Below, piece after piece: positions 36,331 through 47,165 of a stretch of 64,000 nt of DNA (the first letter of the stretch is position 1; every line of letters starts with the position of its first letter). Source of the DNA: Crocosphaera sp. (GTDB taxonomy: Bacteria; Cyanobacteriota; Cyanobacteriia; Cyanobacteriales; Microcystaceae). The notes below the pieces were generated by a model. That model saw only the letters and a program-made list of their open reading frames with translations. It was not told the origin of the DNA and made no database searches. The translations under genes were made by a program, and so were the position numbers. The DNA lies in the NCBI GenBank assembly GCA_030065205.1, contig JASJDN010000010.1, positions 1-64,000 of the forward strand. The letters run 5' to 3'.

Positions 36331-38580
36331 ATGCCGATGGACATGATGACTTATTTAATTCTAGCTAGAAAAAAAAAGTCTGAAACTGAAGAAAAATCAA
36401 GCAGAAACCAAAATGAATTAACGACAATCAAACCTGAGTCAATTACAAAAGAAGATGAGTTGATGACCATTGAAGCTGAGTTAGTTCCTAATCAAAGCGA
36501 ATTAACTGTAATATCGTCAAACTCAGCCACCCCCAAAGCTTTAACCCAGATTCAACCAGAATCACCCATCACTTACCAATCATTAGTGATGACACGAAAA
36601 CCTTCAACAAAAATGCAACAGGAGTTAATGAAAATGAATGAACAATCAAGCATTATGACCAGTGAGCAAATGCAAAAAGAAGCAGGGATTGCTCCAAGAC
36701 GTCCCTGGAAAATCTACGGGAAAATTGCCGAGGCACTAGAGAAATATGAAAATGAGAAAACAGGTGATCCTGTCCAGACAATCACCAACTTAATGACAGT
36801 TGTTGATTTAATTAACGTATGGATAAAAAAAAATATTAAGGATATCCAAAAAGGAGACCCAAAAAAGGTCAAAAGAAAACAAGTTCTAGAAAACTTACAG
36901 ATTCAAATCGGGGATGAACTGGAAAAATTAGTCCACTTAGAAGGAGTGGCCTCACGGTTAGGGTCCGATCTGGTTGGACTTTTGGTACAAGGGCCGGCTT
37001 ATGCGAAGTCACCCACCCCTTTATTTACCTATTTGATGCAGAAGCTCATTTCAATCTACAAAATAGAAGAACTAACAGGGGATATCTTTAAAGCGGAATT
37101 GAGAAATTTCTTAATAGCAGATAATGATGTCATTGGTGCCACCAGTTTAGCTACCCAAGATATCGGAGGAAGTGGAGGGGTAAACATTGGTTTTGATGTG
37201 GGTAAATTCATTTTACCTTGTCTTAAATTAAACATTGATATCGGTGTTAATGCCAAGGTTGCTGATAGTAGTTTGATTATCACCGAATGTCAATCTGAAC
37301 TGAATAACCCTGATGGTTTGCAACGATATTCCCTGATGAACATGAAAGGACGAACCATGGAAGGGAAACTGATTGCCAAGGTTACAGCTGGAATAGATGT
37401 ATTTAGTTGGGAAGGGCAAAATATTGAAATTCTTGAACAAGCTTCCTTAAAGACTTCTGCTAAAATAGAAGCCTCAGCCGAACTTGCGGGGGATGTGGAC
37501 TGTGTTTTTATGCAAGCGATAGATGCTTTCCCAAAACACTTCAACGAGGTTAATGAAATAGATGATGATCTCTTTGATATTGTCCAAGATAAAAGCAAGT
37601 CCGATAGATTAAAATTACCTCGACAAACCTTTACCTCTCTAGTTTCTAATGGTTATAGTGGTGGAGTTGGTATTGGTGCAGAAGCAAGTCTTGGTGCTGA
37701 ACTCAATATGGGAGATCAAACCTACGGAGGAAGTGCAACAGCAGGAGCTAAGGGAAGTCTTAACGGCAGTGTTAAGTTTACCACTTATACTTATCAGAAT
37801 AGGCTCTCTAACAAGACCTTTAAGACTCAAAGAACTAAAATGTTCTTGAAACAAGTTTATACGCTGGCTGAGATTTCAGGTTCCATTAAAGCAGGGCAAA
37901 CCCCTTTGTACGAGGATAGCAAAGAAAAAAGATACGATCTCGTCAATTCTTTGTCCTATCAATCGGGATTTCTTTTCTGGGACCAAAAGACTCAGACGTT
38001 GAGTCAAGATGGTATATCGGGGTTTGCTGTTGGTCATTCTTTGATTAGCGATGAGTTAATTAAAAATGTCTATGGTTCAGATGCAACAAAACGCTCCGAA
38101 TATGTTAAAGCTTTAGCGAAACAATTAGGCTTTGCTGAAACAGATGAATCGATTATTACTAATTTCTTAGACAAGTATAACAAGGACGGTTTATTAGAAG
38201 ATATCCTGGATCAGCAAACTGGCCCAGTGTTCCTAGAAGCAACCTACCTTGCTCCAACTGGCATCAGTTTTCGCTTAGATTCTGATTTTAAATCCAATAC
38301 CCCTGAAGCGGAATGCTTTGAACAATTGGGAACTGAAAACAAAACCCTTCAATCTTTGCGTTTTCGTACCGCACTGGAGGACGATCTCAATATGAGTAAA
38401 AGTCGCTTTAATTTTGGGTTTAATGCTGGCCTTTTTAAAGTAGGAATTGACCTAGGAACCATCAAACAAGCGGGTACCCTGAAACTATCAGACCTTGTGA
38501 TTGAATGGTACGATAGCAATGGCCGACCAACGGACAAGCAACCTGCTAAGTATGTTCCCAGTTCCTTTTTAATTCTGTAG
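36331..38580 (+). CDS. Large orphan protein of unknown function, 749 aa
   Basis: I do not recognise this protein. Residues 1-125 are low-complexity and polar, with repeated short units such as SELTVI and DELMTIEAEL. Residues about 130-200 are helical, beginning WKIYGKIAEALEKYEN and containing VDLINVWIKKN and a Lys-rich run, a layout I associate loosely with proteins of contractile-injection or polymorphic-toxin loci. From about 270 the protein becomes strand-rich with alternating small/hydrophobic residues (VGIGAEASLGAELNMG, GGSATAGAKGSLNGSVKF, FNFGFNAGLFKVGIDLG), like a beta-barrel or pore. No signal peptide, transmembrane helix, nucleotide-binding or catalytic motif is seen. Transcribed alone. 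Confidence 0.6.
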   Translation: MPMDMMTYLILARKKKSETEEKSSRNQNELTTIKPESITKEDELMTIEAELVPNQSELTVISSNSATPKALTQIQPESPITYQSLVMTRKPSTKMQQELMKMNEQSSIMTSEQMQKEAGIAPRRPWKIYGKIAEALEKYENEKTGDPVQTITNLMTVVDLINVWIKKNIKDIQKGDPKKVKRKQVLENLQIQIGDELEKLVHLEGVASRLGSDLVGLLVQGPAYAKSPTPLFTYLMQKLISIYKIEELTGDIFKAELRNFLIADNDVIGATSLATQDIGGSGGVNIGFDVGKFILPCLKLNIDIGVNAKVADSSLIITECQSELNNPDGLQRYSLMNMKGRTMEGKLIAKVTAGIDVFSWEGQNIEILEQASLKTSAKIEASAELAGDVDCVFMQAIDAFPKHFNEVNEIDDDLFDIVQDKSKSDRLKLPRQTFTSLVSNGYSGGVGIGAEASLGAELNMGDQTYGGSATAGAKGSLNGSVKFTTYTYQNRLSNKTFKTQRTKMFLKQVYTLAEISGSIKAGQTPLYEDSKEKRYDLVNSLSYQSGFLFWDQKTQTLSQDGISGFAVGHSLISDELIKNVYGSDATKRSEYVKALAKQLGFAETDESIITNFLDKYNKDGLLEDILDQQTGPVFLEATYLAPTGISFRLDSDFKSNTPEAECFEQLGTENKTLQSLRFRTALEDDLNMSKSRFNFGFNAGLFKVGIDLGTIKQAGTLKLSDLVIEWYDSNGRPTDKQPAKYVPSSFLIL

Positions 38581-38631
38581 TAATTGTTGATATTACGTTG
38601 GTGTGGGGAATTTTTGAGGGGTGTAAAGGTT

Positions 38632-38664
38632 CTAGGAACCTTTAAGATTTCTAGGAATTTTCAT
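38632..38664 (-). pseudogene. hicA: HicA toxin stub (10 codons)
   Basis: On the minus strand an ATG overlapping the hicB stop by four bases (ATGA) opens MKIPRNLKGS then TAG. MKIPR(N/D)L.G is the standard HicA N-terminus, and the ATGA coupling is the usual hicBA junction. All of the catalytic part is missing. It is a remnant too short to be a toxin. Confidence 0.6.
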
Positions 38665-38873
38665 GACATTATTAAAAGTTCATTTTTAACAAGATGTAAC
38701 TTAATATTAGGAACAGTAGGCTGATCAAAATAGTAACCTTTTACAGCTTCTTTGACGTTGGTTTTCAGTTCTTCCCAAGTATCTCCTTGAGTAAAGATTT
38801 CTTCGGTTAAACATTCTGCAATAAACCCACCATCTTCTTCTTGAGAAACTTCAAAAACAATGATTTGATTCAT
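38661..38873 (-). CDS. hicB: HicB-family antitoxin (orphan)
   Basis: A 70-residue HicB-like protein: QIIVFEVSQEEDGGFIAECL, then EIFTQGDTWEELKTNVKEAV helix and the closing strand IKLHLVKNEL. It lacks a C-terminal DNA-binding extension, as in the shortest HicB class. Its HicA partner is reduced to a 10-codon stub. Such retained antitoxins may still neutralise related HicA toxins elsewhere in the genome (inference). Convergent with the 749-residue orphan gene. Confidence 0.8.
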   Translation of the reverse strand: MNQIIVFEVSQEEDGGFIAECLTEEIFTQGDTWEELKTNVKEAVKGYYFDQPTVPNIKLHLVKNELLIMS

Positions 38874-39073
38874 TTTATTTAACTATATGTAAGCTAACTT
38901 TATATGAGAGTTAGCATAACACAACAAAATTAATTGCATGGGGGGCAATGCCCAGTAAAAAGCTAAAACTCTTATCCAGAGCTTGTTGTGGCCAGTGCAT
39001 CGGCCTACATTTTCTGTGTTTACTTGACTGTGAACTATAATTCTATTATAACGGCAATTAAAACCAACTGAAA

Positions 39074-39295
39074 ATGATTTTAAAAAATTCAAGAATTATT
39101 AGTGTATCTTCTGAGATTATGAGTGGAACCCCTGTTTTTGCAGGAACCAGAGTTCCCATACAAACCTTACTAGATTATTTAAAAGCAGGAGAATCAATTG
39201 ATGATTTTTTAGAGGGATTTCCTAGTGTCAACAAACAACAAGTTATTACCTTACTCGAAGAAATTGAAAAACAATTAATTGGTCAAGTCGCTTAA
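39074..39295 (+). CDS. DUF433 antitoxin
   Basis: A 73-residue protein with the DUF433 signature: ISVSSEIMSGTPVFAGTRVPIQTLLDYL, then GESIDDFLEGFP and QVITLLEEIEKQL. DUF433 proteins carry a winged-helix-like DNA-binding domain and are usually the antitoxin partner of DUF5615 PIN-like toxins, which is the next gene, one base after this stop. They are almost certainly one operon. N-terminus and length are normal. Confidence 0.85.
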   Translation: MILKNSRIISVSSEIMSGTPVFAGTRVPIQTLLDYLKAGESIDDFLEGFPSVNKQQVITLLEEIEKQLIGQVA

Positions 39296-39296
39296 C

Positions 39297-39623
39297 ATGA
39301 AAATACTGTTAGATGAATGTATTGATCGAAGATTAGCAACATACTTGATTGAGTACAATGTTAAAACAGTATCACAAATGAGATGGTCGGGGACAAAAAA
39401 TGGTCAATTACTGGGTCTTGCAGCAGTAGAATTTGATGTTTTTATAACAGTGGATCAAAATTTGCATTTTGAACAAAATCTACAACAATTTGATCTTGCT
39501 ATTATTGTTTTGCAGACTTTTTCTAATCGATTAGCTGATTTAAAGCTATTAGTTCCTCAGATTATTTCTAGCTTACCTAAAATTTCTAAAAGAGAAGCAA
39601 CGATTATTAAACAACAAAATTAA
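39297..39623 (+). CDS. DUF5615 PIN-like toxin
   Basis: A 108-residue protein starting at ATG 39297. MKILLDECIDRRLATYL carries the first acidic residues of a PIN-like (Mut7-C) nuclease fold; then WSGTKNGQLLGLA, FDVFITVDQNLHFEQNL with a second Asp, and IIVLQTFSNRL. It is the expected toxin partner of the upstream DUF433 protein, presumably an RNase. The frame opens at 39279, but ATG 39297 gives the family N-terminus. Confidence 0.85.
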   Translation: MKILLDECIDRRLATYLIEYNVKTVSQMRWSGTKNGQLLGLAAVEFDVFITVDQNLHFEQNLQQFDLAIIVLQTFSNRLADLKLLVPQIISSLPKISKREATIIKQQN

Positions 39624-39706
39624 TGTCAGTCAGTAGCAATTTTTATTCATTTCCTTTACACTGGGATCTCTAGAAACGCACCTGAATCTAAATTTCTTTA
39701 GACACC

Positions 39707-40840
39707 ATGACTAAAAGTCCCATCAAACCCTTCTATTTCGACGTTACAGAGGAAGAAATCGACTTTTTCGCCGAAGCGTCCAAAACAATCCTTAAGTCTG
39801 GTAGGCTCATTTTAGGGGAGAATACGGCGGAGTTTGAAAAAGCGTTCGCTGAGTACGTTGGTAGCAAACACGCGATCGCAGTTAATACGGGTTCTTCGGG
39901 TTTAGAAATTATCCTACGTCTGAAAAAAGCAACAGGGACAACGGTTTTAGTCCCCACCAACACCAATTTTGCCACCGTTGCTGCGGTGTTGCGAGTGGGG
40001 GGAGAGGTACAGTATCTAGATATGGATGACAGTACATTTGCACCCTCTTTGCAAATGGTGAAAGATGCGGTAGAAAAGGGGGGAACTCCTGGGATTTCAG
40101 GAGTGTTATGGGTGCATATCGGGGGGGTGATTTCTCCCGAGTTTCCTCAAATTGTGGAATATTGTCATGAAAATGGCTTATTTATCCTGGAAGATACAGC
40201 ACACGCCCACGGAAGTCAAATTAATGGGGTACAAGCTGGAAATTTAGGAGATGGTGCAGCGTTTTCTTTCTTTCCTACCAAAATTATGACCACCTTTGAA
40301 GGGGGAATGATTACCGTTAACGATGATGAAGAAGATTATATTGCGCGATCGCTGAGAAATCAAGGAAAGCGAGGAATGGATTTCGGGGGGTTACATACGG
40401 ACTTTGGCAATAGTACCCGTATGACAGAAATTCATGCGGTCTTAGGACGCATTCAACTGGCTAAGTTACCTCAGATGATAGCACGTCGACAACGATGTTA
40501 TGAGTTAATGACGGCCCCGTTGCGCGAAGCAGGAATCAAGTTTGTTTCCACCGATCACATGGATCATGCTTCTCAGTATAAGTTAATGGTACTACTACGA
40601 GAAGGAAAAACGGCCAAAGAGGTAAAAGCAGCGTTAGCAGAAGAGGATATCTTTTTAGGGGGAACGGTGTATGAAATACCTTGTCATCTGCAACCTGTTT
40701 TTGAAGGGGTTTGCCAGGGACAAAGTTTCCCCAATGCTGAATATTGGTGTCCCCGTCATATTTGTCCCCCGTTGACTTCGGGGATGACCGATGAAGAAGC
40801 AAAAATAGTGGGAGATGCGTTAGTTAGACATTTAACCTAA
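39707..40840 (+). CDS. DegT/DnrJ/EryC1/StrS-family PLP aminotransferase
   Basis: A 377-residue aspartate-aminotransferase-fold enzyme of the sugar aminotransferase family. Seen: GRLILGENTAEFEKAFAEYV, NTGSSGLEIIL (cofactor phosphate), EDTAHAHGS with the cofactor-binding Asp, AFSFFPTKIMTTFEGGMI with the Schiff-base Lys, and NSTRMTEIHAVLGRIQL. Members typically transaminate nucleotide-linked keto-sugars for cell-surface glycans. No sugar-modification genes are adjacent, so the substrate is unknown. Start ATG at 39707 preceded by no strong ribosome binding site. Confidence 0.85.
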   Translation: MTKSPIKPFYFDVTEEEIDFFAEASKTILKSGRLILGENTAEFEKAFAEYVGSKHAIAVNTGSSGLEIILRLKKATGTTVLVPTNTNFATVAAVLRVGGEVQYLDMDDSTFAPSLQMVKDAVEKGGTPGISGVLWVHIGGVISPEFPQIVEYCHENGLFILEDTAHAHGSQINGVQAGNLGDGAAFSFFPTKIMTTFEGGMITVNDDEEDYIARSLRNQGKRGMDFGGLHTDFGNSTRMTEIHAVLGRIQLAKLPQMIARRQRCYELMTAPLREAGIKFVSTDHMDHASQYKLMVLLREGKTAKEVKAALAEEDIFLGGTVYEIPCHLQPVFEGVCQGQSFPNAEYWCPRHICPPLTSGMTDEEAKIVGDALVRHLT

Positions 40841-41018
40841 GCCAATCAACCCTATGCTACCCTTAAGTATAGCAGTTCCCATACTTGTGAGGGACAAAAG
40901 TGATGGCGTTGAGGCAGGAGGCAGGAGTTAGATGTACCTCATGAGTCCGAGAAACGTTATAATTTCGGTTAAAACTTTTTACTTTTAGTCACGAGTCTCA
41001 ACCTCCCACTGTATTGAT

Positions 41019-41053
41019 ACTTCTGACTTCAAACTTCTGACTTCTGACTTCTT
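41019..41053. repeat. STRR heptamer repeat (GACTTCT)n
   Basis: Near-tandem ACTTCTG/ACTTCAA units immediately upstream of mfd, same heptamer family as at 6243 and 13374. They lie within the space where the mfd leader would be. Confidence 0.7.
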
Positions 41054-41064
41054 CAAGGTTGACT

Positions 41065-44000
41065 ATGGTTTTCTCGTCGTTAATTCGCACCCTACAAAAA
41101 TCCCCCTTAACTAAGGAATTATTAGAGAAACTTAAGGGAAATAATGAATTAGGATTAAAAGGAATTAATCGACTACCCAAAGGGTTAGTTTCTTCTACTT
41201 TAGCCCAAACCAACCAACAAAATTTATTGGTCATTTGTGCAACATTAGAAGAAGCGGGACGATGGACCGCACAACTGGAAATAATGGGGTGGAAAACCGT
41301 CAATTTCTACCCAACAACTGAAGCCTCTCCTTATGAACCTGTAAACCCTGAGTCGGAAATGATTTGGGGACAAATGCAGGTATTATCTAACTTAAATTTT
41401 TCTCAATCTGGGAATAATCATTGTGCAATTGTAACCACAGAAAAAGCGTTACAACCCCATTTACCACCTCCAGATATTTTTCATAATTACTGCTTAAATT
41501 TAGAAGCAGGAATGACAGAAAAATCGAAAAAGTTTGACGAAACGTTGGTTAAGTTAGGCTATGAAAGAGTTAATTTAGTAGAAGTAGAAGGCCAATGGAG
41601 TCGTCGCGGTGATATTGTTGATATTTTTCCCGTTTCTTCAGAAGTTCCTGTTAGATTAGAATGGTTTGGAGATGAATTAGAAAAAATTAGAGAATTTGAT
41701 CCGGCGACTCAGCGATCGCTTGATAAAATCGATCATATCTTATTAACCCCTATTAGCTTTAATACAATTATTACCAACGTCATTAAAGAAAATAATAATA
41801 ACTTAGATGATTATTTATCAGAAGAGGAAAAAGAAGGACTAGACAATTATAATTATCCCCCAGGAATGCAGCGATTTTTAGGCATCGCTTTTGATGAACC
41901 TTCCTGCATTTTAGACTATTTATCCCCTGATACCCTCTGTGTTTTTGATGAAATCGAACAATGTGAGTCCCATAGCGATCGCTGGTTAGACTATATAGAA
42001 GAGAATTGGCAAGATCGGGAAAAACCGTTGCCAAAAATTCATCGCAGTTTTCAAGATTCCTTTAAGTTAATTCAAGAATTTCCTAAATTATATTTGTCTG
42101 AACTATCAGAAGTTAATAATAAAAATGCCCTAGATTTATCCAGTCGTCCCCTTCCTACCACTCCCCATCAATTTGCTAAATTAGCAGAAATTTTAAGGGG
42201 AAAACGAGAAATTTATAGCGGTATCACCCTCAATAAATACACCACTTGGTTGATTTCAGCACAACCGTCTCGTACCGTTTCCTTATTACAAGAACACGAT
42301 TGTCCAGCACAATTTATTCCTAACCCCCGTGACTATCCAGCCATTGATAAATCCCATATACAAGGAACAGCAATTGCTTTAAAATATTCGGGGTTAGCTG
42401 AATTAGAAGGCTTTATTTTACCCACATTTCGCATTGTTGTTGTTACTGATAAAGAATTCTTTGGACAACACGTTTTAGCCACAGCAGGGTATATTAGAAA
42501 GCGTCGTCGCGCTGCTTCTAAAAAAGTTGACTTACAACAACTCCATCCTGGGGATTATGTGGTTCATAAAAATCATGGTATTGGTAAATTTTTAAAGTTA
42601 GAAAGTTTAGCCACCCGTGAATATTTAGTGGTGCAATATGCCGATGGAATTTTAAGAATTCCCGCCGATTCTTTTGATAGCTTATCCCGTTATCGTCAGA
42701 CCGGTTCAACCCCTCCCCAACTCCACAAAATGACGGGGAAAACTTGGCAAAGATCGAAACAAAAAGTCCGTAAAAATATTAAAAAACTAGCCGTTGATCT
42801 GATCAAATTATATGCAAAACGGGCAAAAAATACAGGGTTTACTTATCCCCTTGATACCCCTTGGCAACAGGAACTAGAAGACTCTTTCCCCTATCAACCC
42901 ACCCCCGATCAACTAAAAGCCATACAAGAGGTTAAAATAGACTTAGAAAGCGATCGCCCGATGGATCGTTTAGTGTGTGGTGACGTGGGTTTTGGTAAAA
43001 CAGAAGTAGCGGTAAGGGCGATTTTTAAAGCGGTTACCAGTGGTCATAAACAAGTGGCCTTTTTGGCCCCTACCACTATCTTAACCCAACAACATTATCA
43101 TACCCTCAAAGAACGATTTGCTCCCTATCCCATCAATGTTGGACTATTAAATAGATTTCGCACCACCTCAGAGAAAAAGGAGATTATCCAACGGTTAGCG
43201 ACAGGAGAATTGGATATTGTGGTTGGGACTCAACAACTATTAGGAAAAAGTGTAAAATTTAAAGATTTGGGCTTATTAGTGGTGGACGAAGAACAGCGAT
43301 TTGGAGTGAATCAAAAAGAGAAAATAAAGGAATTAAAAACCCATGTGGATGTCCTTACTTTAACCGCCACACCTATTCCCAGAACCTTATATATGTCCTT
43401 ATCAGGAATACGGGAAATGAGCTTGATTACCACACCTCCGCCATCCCGTCGTCCCATTAAAACCCATTTATCTCGCTATAATTCTGATGTGGTTAGAACG
43501 GCTATTCGTAATGAATTAGATCGGGGGGGACAAGTGTTTTATGTGGTTCCTAGAGTAGAAGGAATTGAAGAAGTGGCAGCCGAATTAAAAACAATGGTTC
43601 CCAATGCTAGAATTGCCATTGGTCACGGTCAAATGGATGTTAATAACCTAGAAATGACCATGTTAAGCTTTAATAATGGGGAAGCAGATATTCTCGTCTG
43701 TACCACCATTGTTGAATCAGGATTAGATATTCCTCGGGTTAATACAATTATTGTCGAAGACGCTCAAAAATTCGGGTTATCTCAACTGTATCAATTGAGA
43801 GGAAGGGTAGGCAGATCCGGCATTCAAGCCCACGCTTGGTTATTATATCCTAGTAAAGCTCAACTAACAGAAACAGCAAGGCAAAGATTAAGGGCCTTAC
43901 AAGAATTTAGTCAGTTAGGGTCAGGTTATCAATTAGCGACCCGTGACATGGAAATTCGAGGGGTTGGTAACTTATTGGGGGCTGAACAATCGGGACAAAT

Positions 44001-44550
44001 GGAATCCATTGGCTTTGAATTGTACATGGAAATGCTGCAAGAAGCGATTCGGGAAATTCAAGGTCAAGAAATTCCCAAAGTAGAAGATACTCAAGTTGAC
44101 TTACAATTAACCGCTTTTATTCCTACGGATTATATCCCCGATATGGAACAAAAAATGTCCGCTTATCGGGCGATCGCGGTTGCTAATTCTAGAAAAGAAT
44201 TAAGCCAAATTGCGGCAGAATGGAACGATCGCTACGGAAAATTACCCATTCCCGTACAGCAATTATTACAAGTCATTGAACTGAAACAATTGGCTAAATC
44301 GTTAGGATTTTCTCGTATTAAACCCGAAGGAAAACAAAACATTGTCCTAGAAACCCCAATGGAAGAACCTGCTTGGAAACTGTTAGAAGAAAAATTACCT
44401 GAACATTTGCGATCGCGGTTTGTTTATACCCCGAAAAAAGTTACGGTGAGAGGGTTAGGCGTCATGAAACCCCAAAAACAACTGGAAAGCTTATTGGAAT
44501 GGTTAGGAAAAATGCAAGATGCTATTATTGAAACTTTGACAAATAATTAA
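41065..44550 (+). CDS. mfd: Transcription-repair coupling factor
   Basis: An 1161-residue DNA translocase that removes stalled RNA polymerase and recruits UvrA. Order of domains: UvrB-like N-terminal region ([26 protein letters not shown]), RNA-polymerase-interacting domain ([21 protein letters not shown], about 490-560), RecG-like helicase with Walker [20 protein letters not shown] box, [22 protein letters not shown], and a C-terminal TRCF domain ([16 protein letters not shown]). A TTG at 41059 is also in frame but ATG 41065 is preferred. The stop overlaps that of the convergent DUF3727 gene by four bases. Confidence 0.96.
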   Translation: MVFSSLIRTLQKSPLTKELLEKLKGNNELGLKGINRLPKGLVSSTLAQTNQQNLLVICATLEEAGRWTAQLEIMGWKTVNFYPTTEASPYEPVNPESEMIWGQMQVLSNLNFSQSGNNHCAIVTTEKALQPHLPPPDIFHNYCLNLEAGMTEKSKKFDETLVKLGYERVNLVEVEGQWSRRGDIVDIFPVSSEVPVRLEWFGDELEKIREFDPATQRSLDKIDHILLTPISFNTIITNVIKENNNNLDDYLSEEEKEGLDNYNYPPGMQRFLGIAFDEPSCILDYLSPDTLCVFDEIEQCESHSDRWLDYIEENWQDREKPLPKIHRSFQDSFKLIQEFPKLYLSELSEVNNKNALDLSSRPLPTTPHQFAKLAEILRGKREIYSGITLNKYTTWLISAQPSRTVSLLQEHDCPAQFIPNPRDYPAIDKSHIQGTAIALKYSGLAELEGFILPTFRIVVVTDKEFFGQHVLATAGYIRKRRRAASKKVDLQQLHPGDYVVHKNHGIGKFLKLESLATREYLVVQYADGILRIPADSFDSLSRYRQTGSTPPQLHKMTGKTWQRSKQKVRKNIKKLAVDLIKLYAKRAKNTGFTYPLDTPWQQELEDSFPYQPTPDQLKAIQEVKIDLESDRPMDRLVCGDVGFGKTEVAVRAIFKAVTSGHKQVAFLAPTTILTQQHYHTLKERFAPYPINVGLLNRFRTTSEKKEIIQRLATGELDIVVGTQQLLGKSVKFKDLGLLVVDEEQRFGVNQKEKIKELKTHVDVLTLTATPIPRTLYMSLSGIREMSLITTPPPSRRPIKTHLSRYNSDVVRTAIRNELDRGGQVFYVVPRVEGIEEVAAELKTMVPNARIAIGHGQMDVNNLEMTMLSFNNGEADILVCTTIVESGLDIPRVNTIIVEDAQKFGLSQLYQLRGRVGRSGIQAHAWLLYPSKAQLTETARQRLRALQEFSQLGSGYQLATRDMEIRGVGNLLGAEQSGQMESIGFELYMEMLQEAIREIQGQEIPKVEDTQVDLQLTAFIPTDYIPDMEQKMSAYRAIAVANSRKELSQIAAEWNDRYGKLPIPVQQLLQVIELKQLAKSLGFSRIKPEGKQNIVLETPMEEPAWKLLEEKLPEHLRSRFVYTPKKVTVRGLGVMKPQKQLESLLEWLGKMQDAIIETLTNN

Positions 44551-45140
44551 TCATCCATGTCATCAAATAACAATTCTTCTAAAATAAGTTGCATTTCTTC
44601 ATCTTCAGGAGACACTAACTCGATTTTTCCTAATAAATTGTATTTCGCTAAAAAGAGTAAAGGAGATAACGGGGTATAGATAGAGTATTTTTGTTGTTGA
44701 TGATAAAAATCTTTTAAAAATTGTAATTCTTCTGAATCTAAAGCTGGCCCATCGTTTTCTAATTCGAGGGTGAGAATACCGTCATCTTCGATGGGAGGCA
44801 ATTCTCCTGTTATCGTTAACGTAAAAGCCGTTAATTTGAGGGTTAAATCTAACTCAGCTAAAACCGCTTTAGCATCGGCAAAAACTTCCTCAATTTCTGC
44901 TTGATCTTCTAACAAAATTGCATTACTAATTTCTTCACTATCATCCTCCTCTTCCTCCTCATTATCCCAGGATAAAATAACAACAGGAATATCTACAGGC
45001 ATTAATAATAAATAAGTCCCGTCATTGCCTTCCATCGCGTTTTCTATGTAACAATCGAGGGTATGACCCGCTTCGTCAGTTAGGGTCACACGATCGATTT
45101 CCTCGAAATCCCTTTCTTGATTGTATTCAAAAGAGGACAT
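44547..45140 (-). CDS. DUF3727 family protein
   Basis: A 197-residue acidic soluble protein. [18 protein letters not shown] and [14 protein letters not shown] form an N-terminal domain followed by an acidic run ([10 protein letters not shown]), then [20 protein letters not shown] and [20 protein letters not shown]. This is the cyanobacterial and plastid DUF3727 family (related to DUF1292 at its N-terminus); biochemical function is not known to me. It converges on mfd with overlapping stops. Confidence 0.8.
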   Translation of the reverse strand: MSSFEYNQERDFEEIDRVTLTDEAGHTLDCYIENAMEGNDGTYLLLMPVDIPVVILSWDNEEEEEDDSEEISNAILLEDQAEIEEVFADAKAVLAELDLTLKLTAFTLTITGELPPIEDDGILTLELENDGPALDSEELQFLKDFYHQQQKYSIYTPLSPLLFLAKYNLLGKIELVSPEDEEMQLILEELLFDDMDD

Positions 45141-45212
45141 GGTTTTAAATTAAGACTGCAATTGCATTAGAATATCATAAATTGTCATCAGAAATTGACT
45201 GATCTAAATAAA

Positions 45213-46028
45213 CTACCAGTCTAACCATTTATGGGTCTGTAAATATTCAAAACTCGCCACATCGGTGAGATTGTATTGTAAAGGAGTCAAGGTGATATAA
45301 TTTTGCCGAATAGCTTGAACATCCGTCGGAATATGGTTGGGGAGATGAATATGATTGGGTTGTTCAATTTCTGTCACGAGTTCCCCTGCTAACCAATAAT
45401 AACTTTTTCCTCTGGGATCGAGGCGTTTTTCAAAGTTTTCGATATATCGACGCAACCCTTGACGGGTTAGCATGACTCCTGCGATCCCATCGGCGGCCAC
45501 AGGGGGAATATTGACGTTGAGAAGGGTGTGATCGGGAAGGGGATGATCCTGTAATTGTTGAATCAAACGACCCGCAAAATCAGCACCGGGTTGGAATTGA
45601 CGAGAGGAAAAACTGGCTAAGCTTAAGGCAATACTGGGAATTCCTTCAATTATCCCCTCCATCGCGGCTGAAACGGTTCCTGAATAGAGGACATCGGTCC
45701 CTAGGTTTGACCCTTGATTAATACCTGAGACGATAAAATCGGGTCGGGTATCCACCAGGGTACTCAGGGCTAATTTAACGCAGTCTGACGGGGTTCCTGA
45801 ACAGGACCAAGCGGTAATGTTGGGGTTAAAAAAGTCTTCTACAATTTCTGCGCGGATAGGACGATGAAGGGTTAATCCGTGACCGGTGGCGGACCGTTCG
45901 CGATCGGGACAAACCACAGTAATATGATAACCGACTTGGGCTAAGGTATTAGCTAGGGTACGAACGCCAAGGGCAAAGATGCCATCATCATTACTGATTA
46001 AAAGGTTGATGTTAGAAGGGTTAGACAT
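45213..46028 (-). CDS. surE: 5'/3'-nucleotidase SurE
   Basis: A 271-residue metal-dependent nucleoside monophosphatase. [14 protein letters not shown] provides the paired metal-binding Asp residues; [56 protein letters not shown] are all family signatures. Slightly longer than the 250-residue norm, with a cyanobacterial C-terminal tail. Lies between DUF3727 and msrP on the minus strand with gaps of 72 and 86 bp, so it could be its own unit. Confidence 0.94.
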   Translation of the reverse strand: MSNPSNINLLISNDDGIFALGVRTLANTLAQVGYHITVVCPDRERSATGHGLTLHRPIRAEIVEDFFNPNITAWSCSGTPSDCVKLALSTLVDTRPDFIVSGINQGSNLGTDVLYSGTVSAAMEGIIEGIPSIALSLASFSSRQFQPGADFAGRLIQQLQDHPLPDHTLLNVNIPPVAADGIAGVMLTRQGLRRYIENFEKRLDPRGKSYYWLAGELVTEIEQPNHIHLPNHIPTDVQAIRQNYITLTPLQYNLTDVASFEYLQTHKWLDW

Positions 46029-46114
46029 TTGAGTGCATTTGCAGTTATGTTCTGGGAACCTATTCTATAGAGGCAAGAATCTCCCGTTACAATCTTTGAT
46101 TTAACGGTAGAGTG

Positions 46115-47101
46115 TCAATAAGTGTATAAATTACCCACATATTCCCCGTAACCATTGTAAGGTAAAGTTTCTTTTATTTCCCAAGATAAACCGGGTCCGG
46201 TACTAATAAATTTTTCCGTTGCTTGGGACCAACGAGGATGAGGTTTGGCCGGGTTAACATTAGCTTCAAAACCGTATTCGTTGGGGTCAATGGTATTCCA
46301 ATAAGTTGCCGGTTGTTCGTTTAAAAATTCAATTTTGACAATAGATTTTGCGCCTTTAAATCCGTATTTCCAAGGAATAACCATCCGTAGAGGTGCGCCG
46401 TGTTGTTTGGGTAAATCATGACCGTAAATTCCTACAGCAAAAAAGGCTAACTCATTGGCCATTTCTTCAATTCTTAATCCTTCTTTATAAGGCCAGGGTA
46501 AATATCCCAGATGGAAACTGGGTCCGGTGGTAATTTCCTGATCATAAAAAGAGGTAAAACGGACGTATTTTGCTTCGCTGGTGGGTTCGACTGCTTCTAT
46601 TAATTTTCTCATAGGAAAACCGACCCAAGGTAATACCATCGACCAAGCTTCAACACAGCGAAAACGATAAATTCTTTCTTCTAAAGGAAATTTCTTTTTT
46701 AAATCATCGATATCGTAGGTTTTGGGATTTTTGACTAATCCAGTCACTTCAACTTTCCAGTTTTCTGTCGGTAAATTTTGAGCATTTAACCATATTTTTT
46801 TAGTTCCGCCAAATTCATAAAAGTTGTTATATTGTCCTGCTAAAATTTCTGTGGTCATGGGACGATCCACTTGATTAAATTTAGGATTCGTTTTAACCCC
46901 TGGAATTTGAGGCTGTTGTAAGGTTGCTTCTAATGCGGTTTGAGAGGCTGATTTTTGACATCCTGAAAGGGGAATTAAACTGCCGGCAATACTTGCCCCA
47001 ATTAAACCTTTTAAAAGTCTTCTACGGTTAAAATAAACGGTTTCAGGAGTGATTTTATTTTCAGAGATAGCCCAAGCAGGAGGGATACGAATTAAAGACA
47101 T
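46115..47101 (-). CDS. msrP: Protein-methionine-sulfoxide reductase catalytic subunit MsrP (YedY-like)
   Basis: A 328-residue molybdopterin enzyme that repairs oxidised methionine in periplasmic proteins. The Tat signal is clear: NRRRLLKGLIGASIAG followed by LIPLSGC. The sulfite-oxidase-fold domain contains YRFRCVEAWSMVLPWVGFP, whose Cys binds the molybdenum, and YGHDLPKQHGAPLRMVIPWKYGFK. Its haem partner MsrQ is not adjacent. It needs Moco, whose synthesis gene moaA is in this window. A tail ending YVGNLY is normal. Confidence 0.93.
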   Translation of the reverse strand: MSLIRIPPAWAISENKITPETVYFNRRRLLKGLIGASIAGSLIPLSGCQKSASQTALEATLQQPQIPGVKTNPKFNQVDRPMTTEILAGQYNNFYEFGGTKKIWLNAQNLPTENWKVEVTGLVKNPKTYDIDDLKKKFPLEERIYRFRCVEAWSMVLPWVGFPMRKLIEAVEPTSEAKYVRFTSFYDQEITTGPSFHLGYLPWPYKEGLRIEEMANELAFFAVGIYGHDLPKQHGAPLRMVIPWKYGFKGAKSIVKIEFLNEQPATYWNTIDPNEYGFEANVNPAKPHPRWSQATEKFISTGPGLSWEIKETLPYNGYGEYVGNLYTY

Positions 47102-47165
47102 GATTCCAATAAAATAAATTGATTTTAAATTTTTTTACTTATGTCTATCATAGCATAATAACAGC

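Noticed and set aside
38883-39092. Minus-strand frame of 69 codons upstream of the DUF433 gene
   Set aside because: Composition is not protein-like (Cys/His/Asn-rich with no recognisable motif), no ribosome binding site, and it covers the promoter space of two divergent genes.
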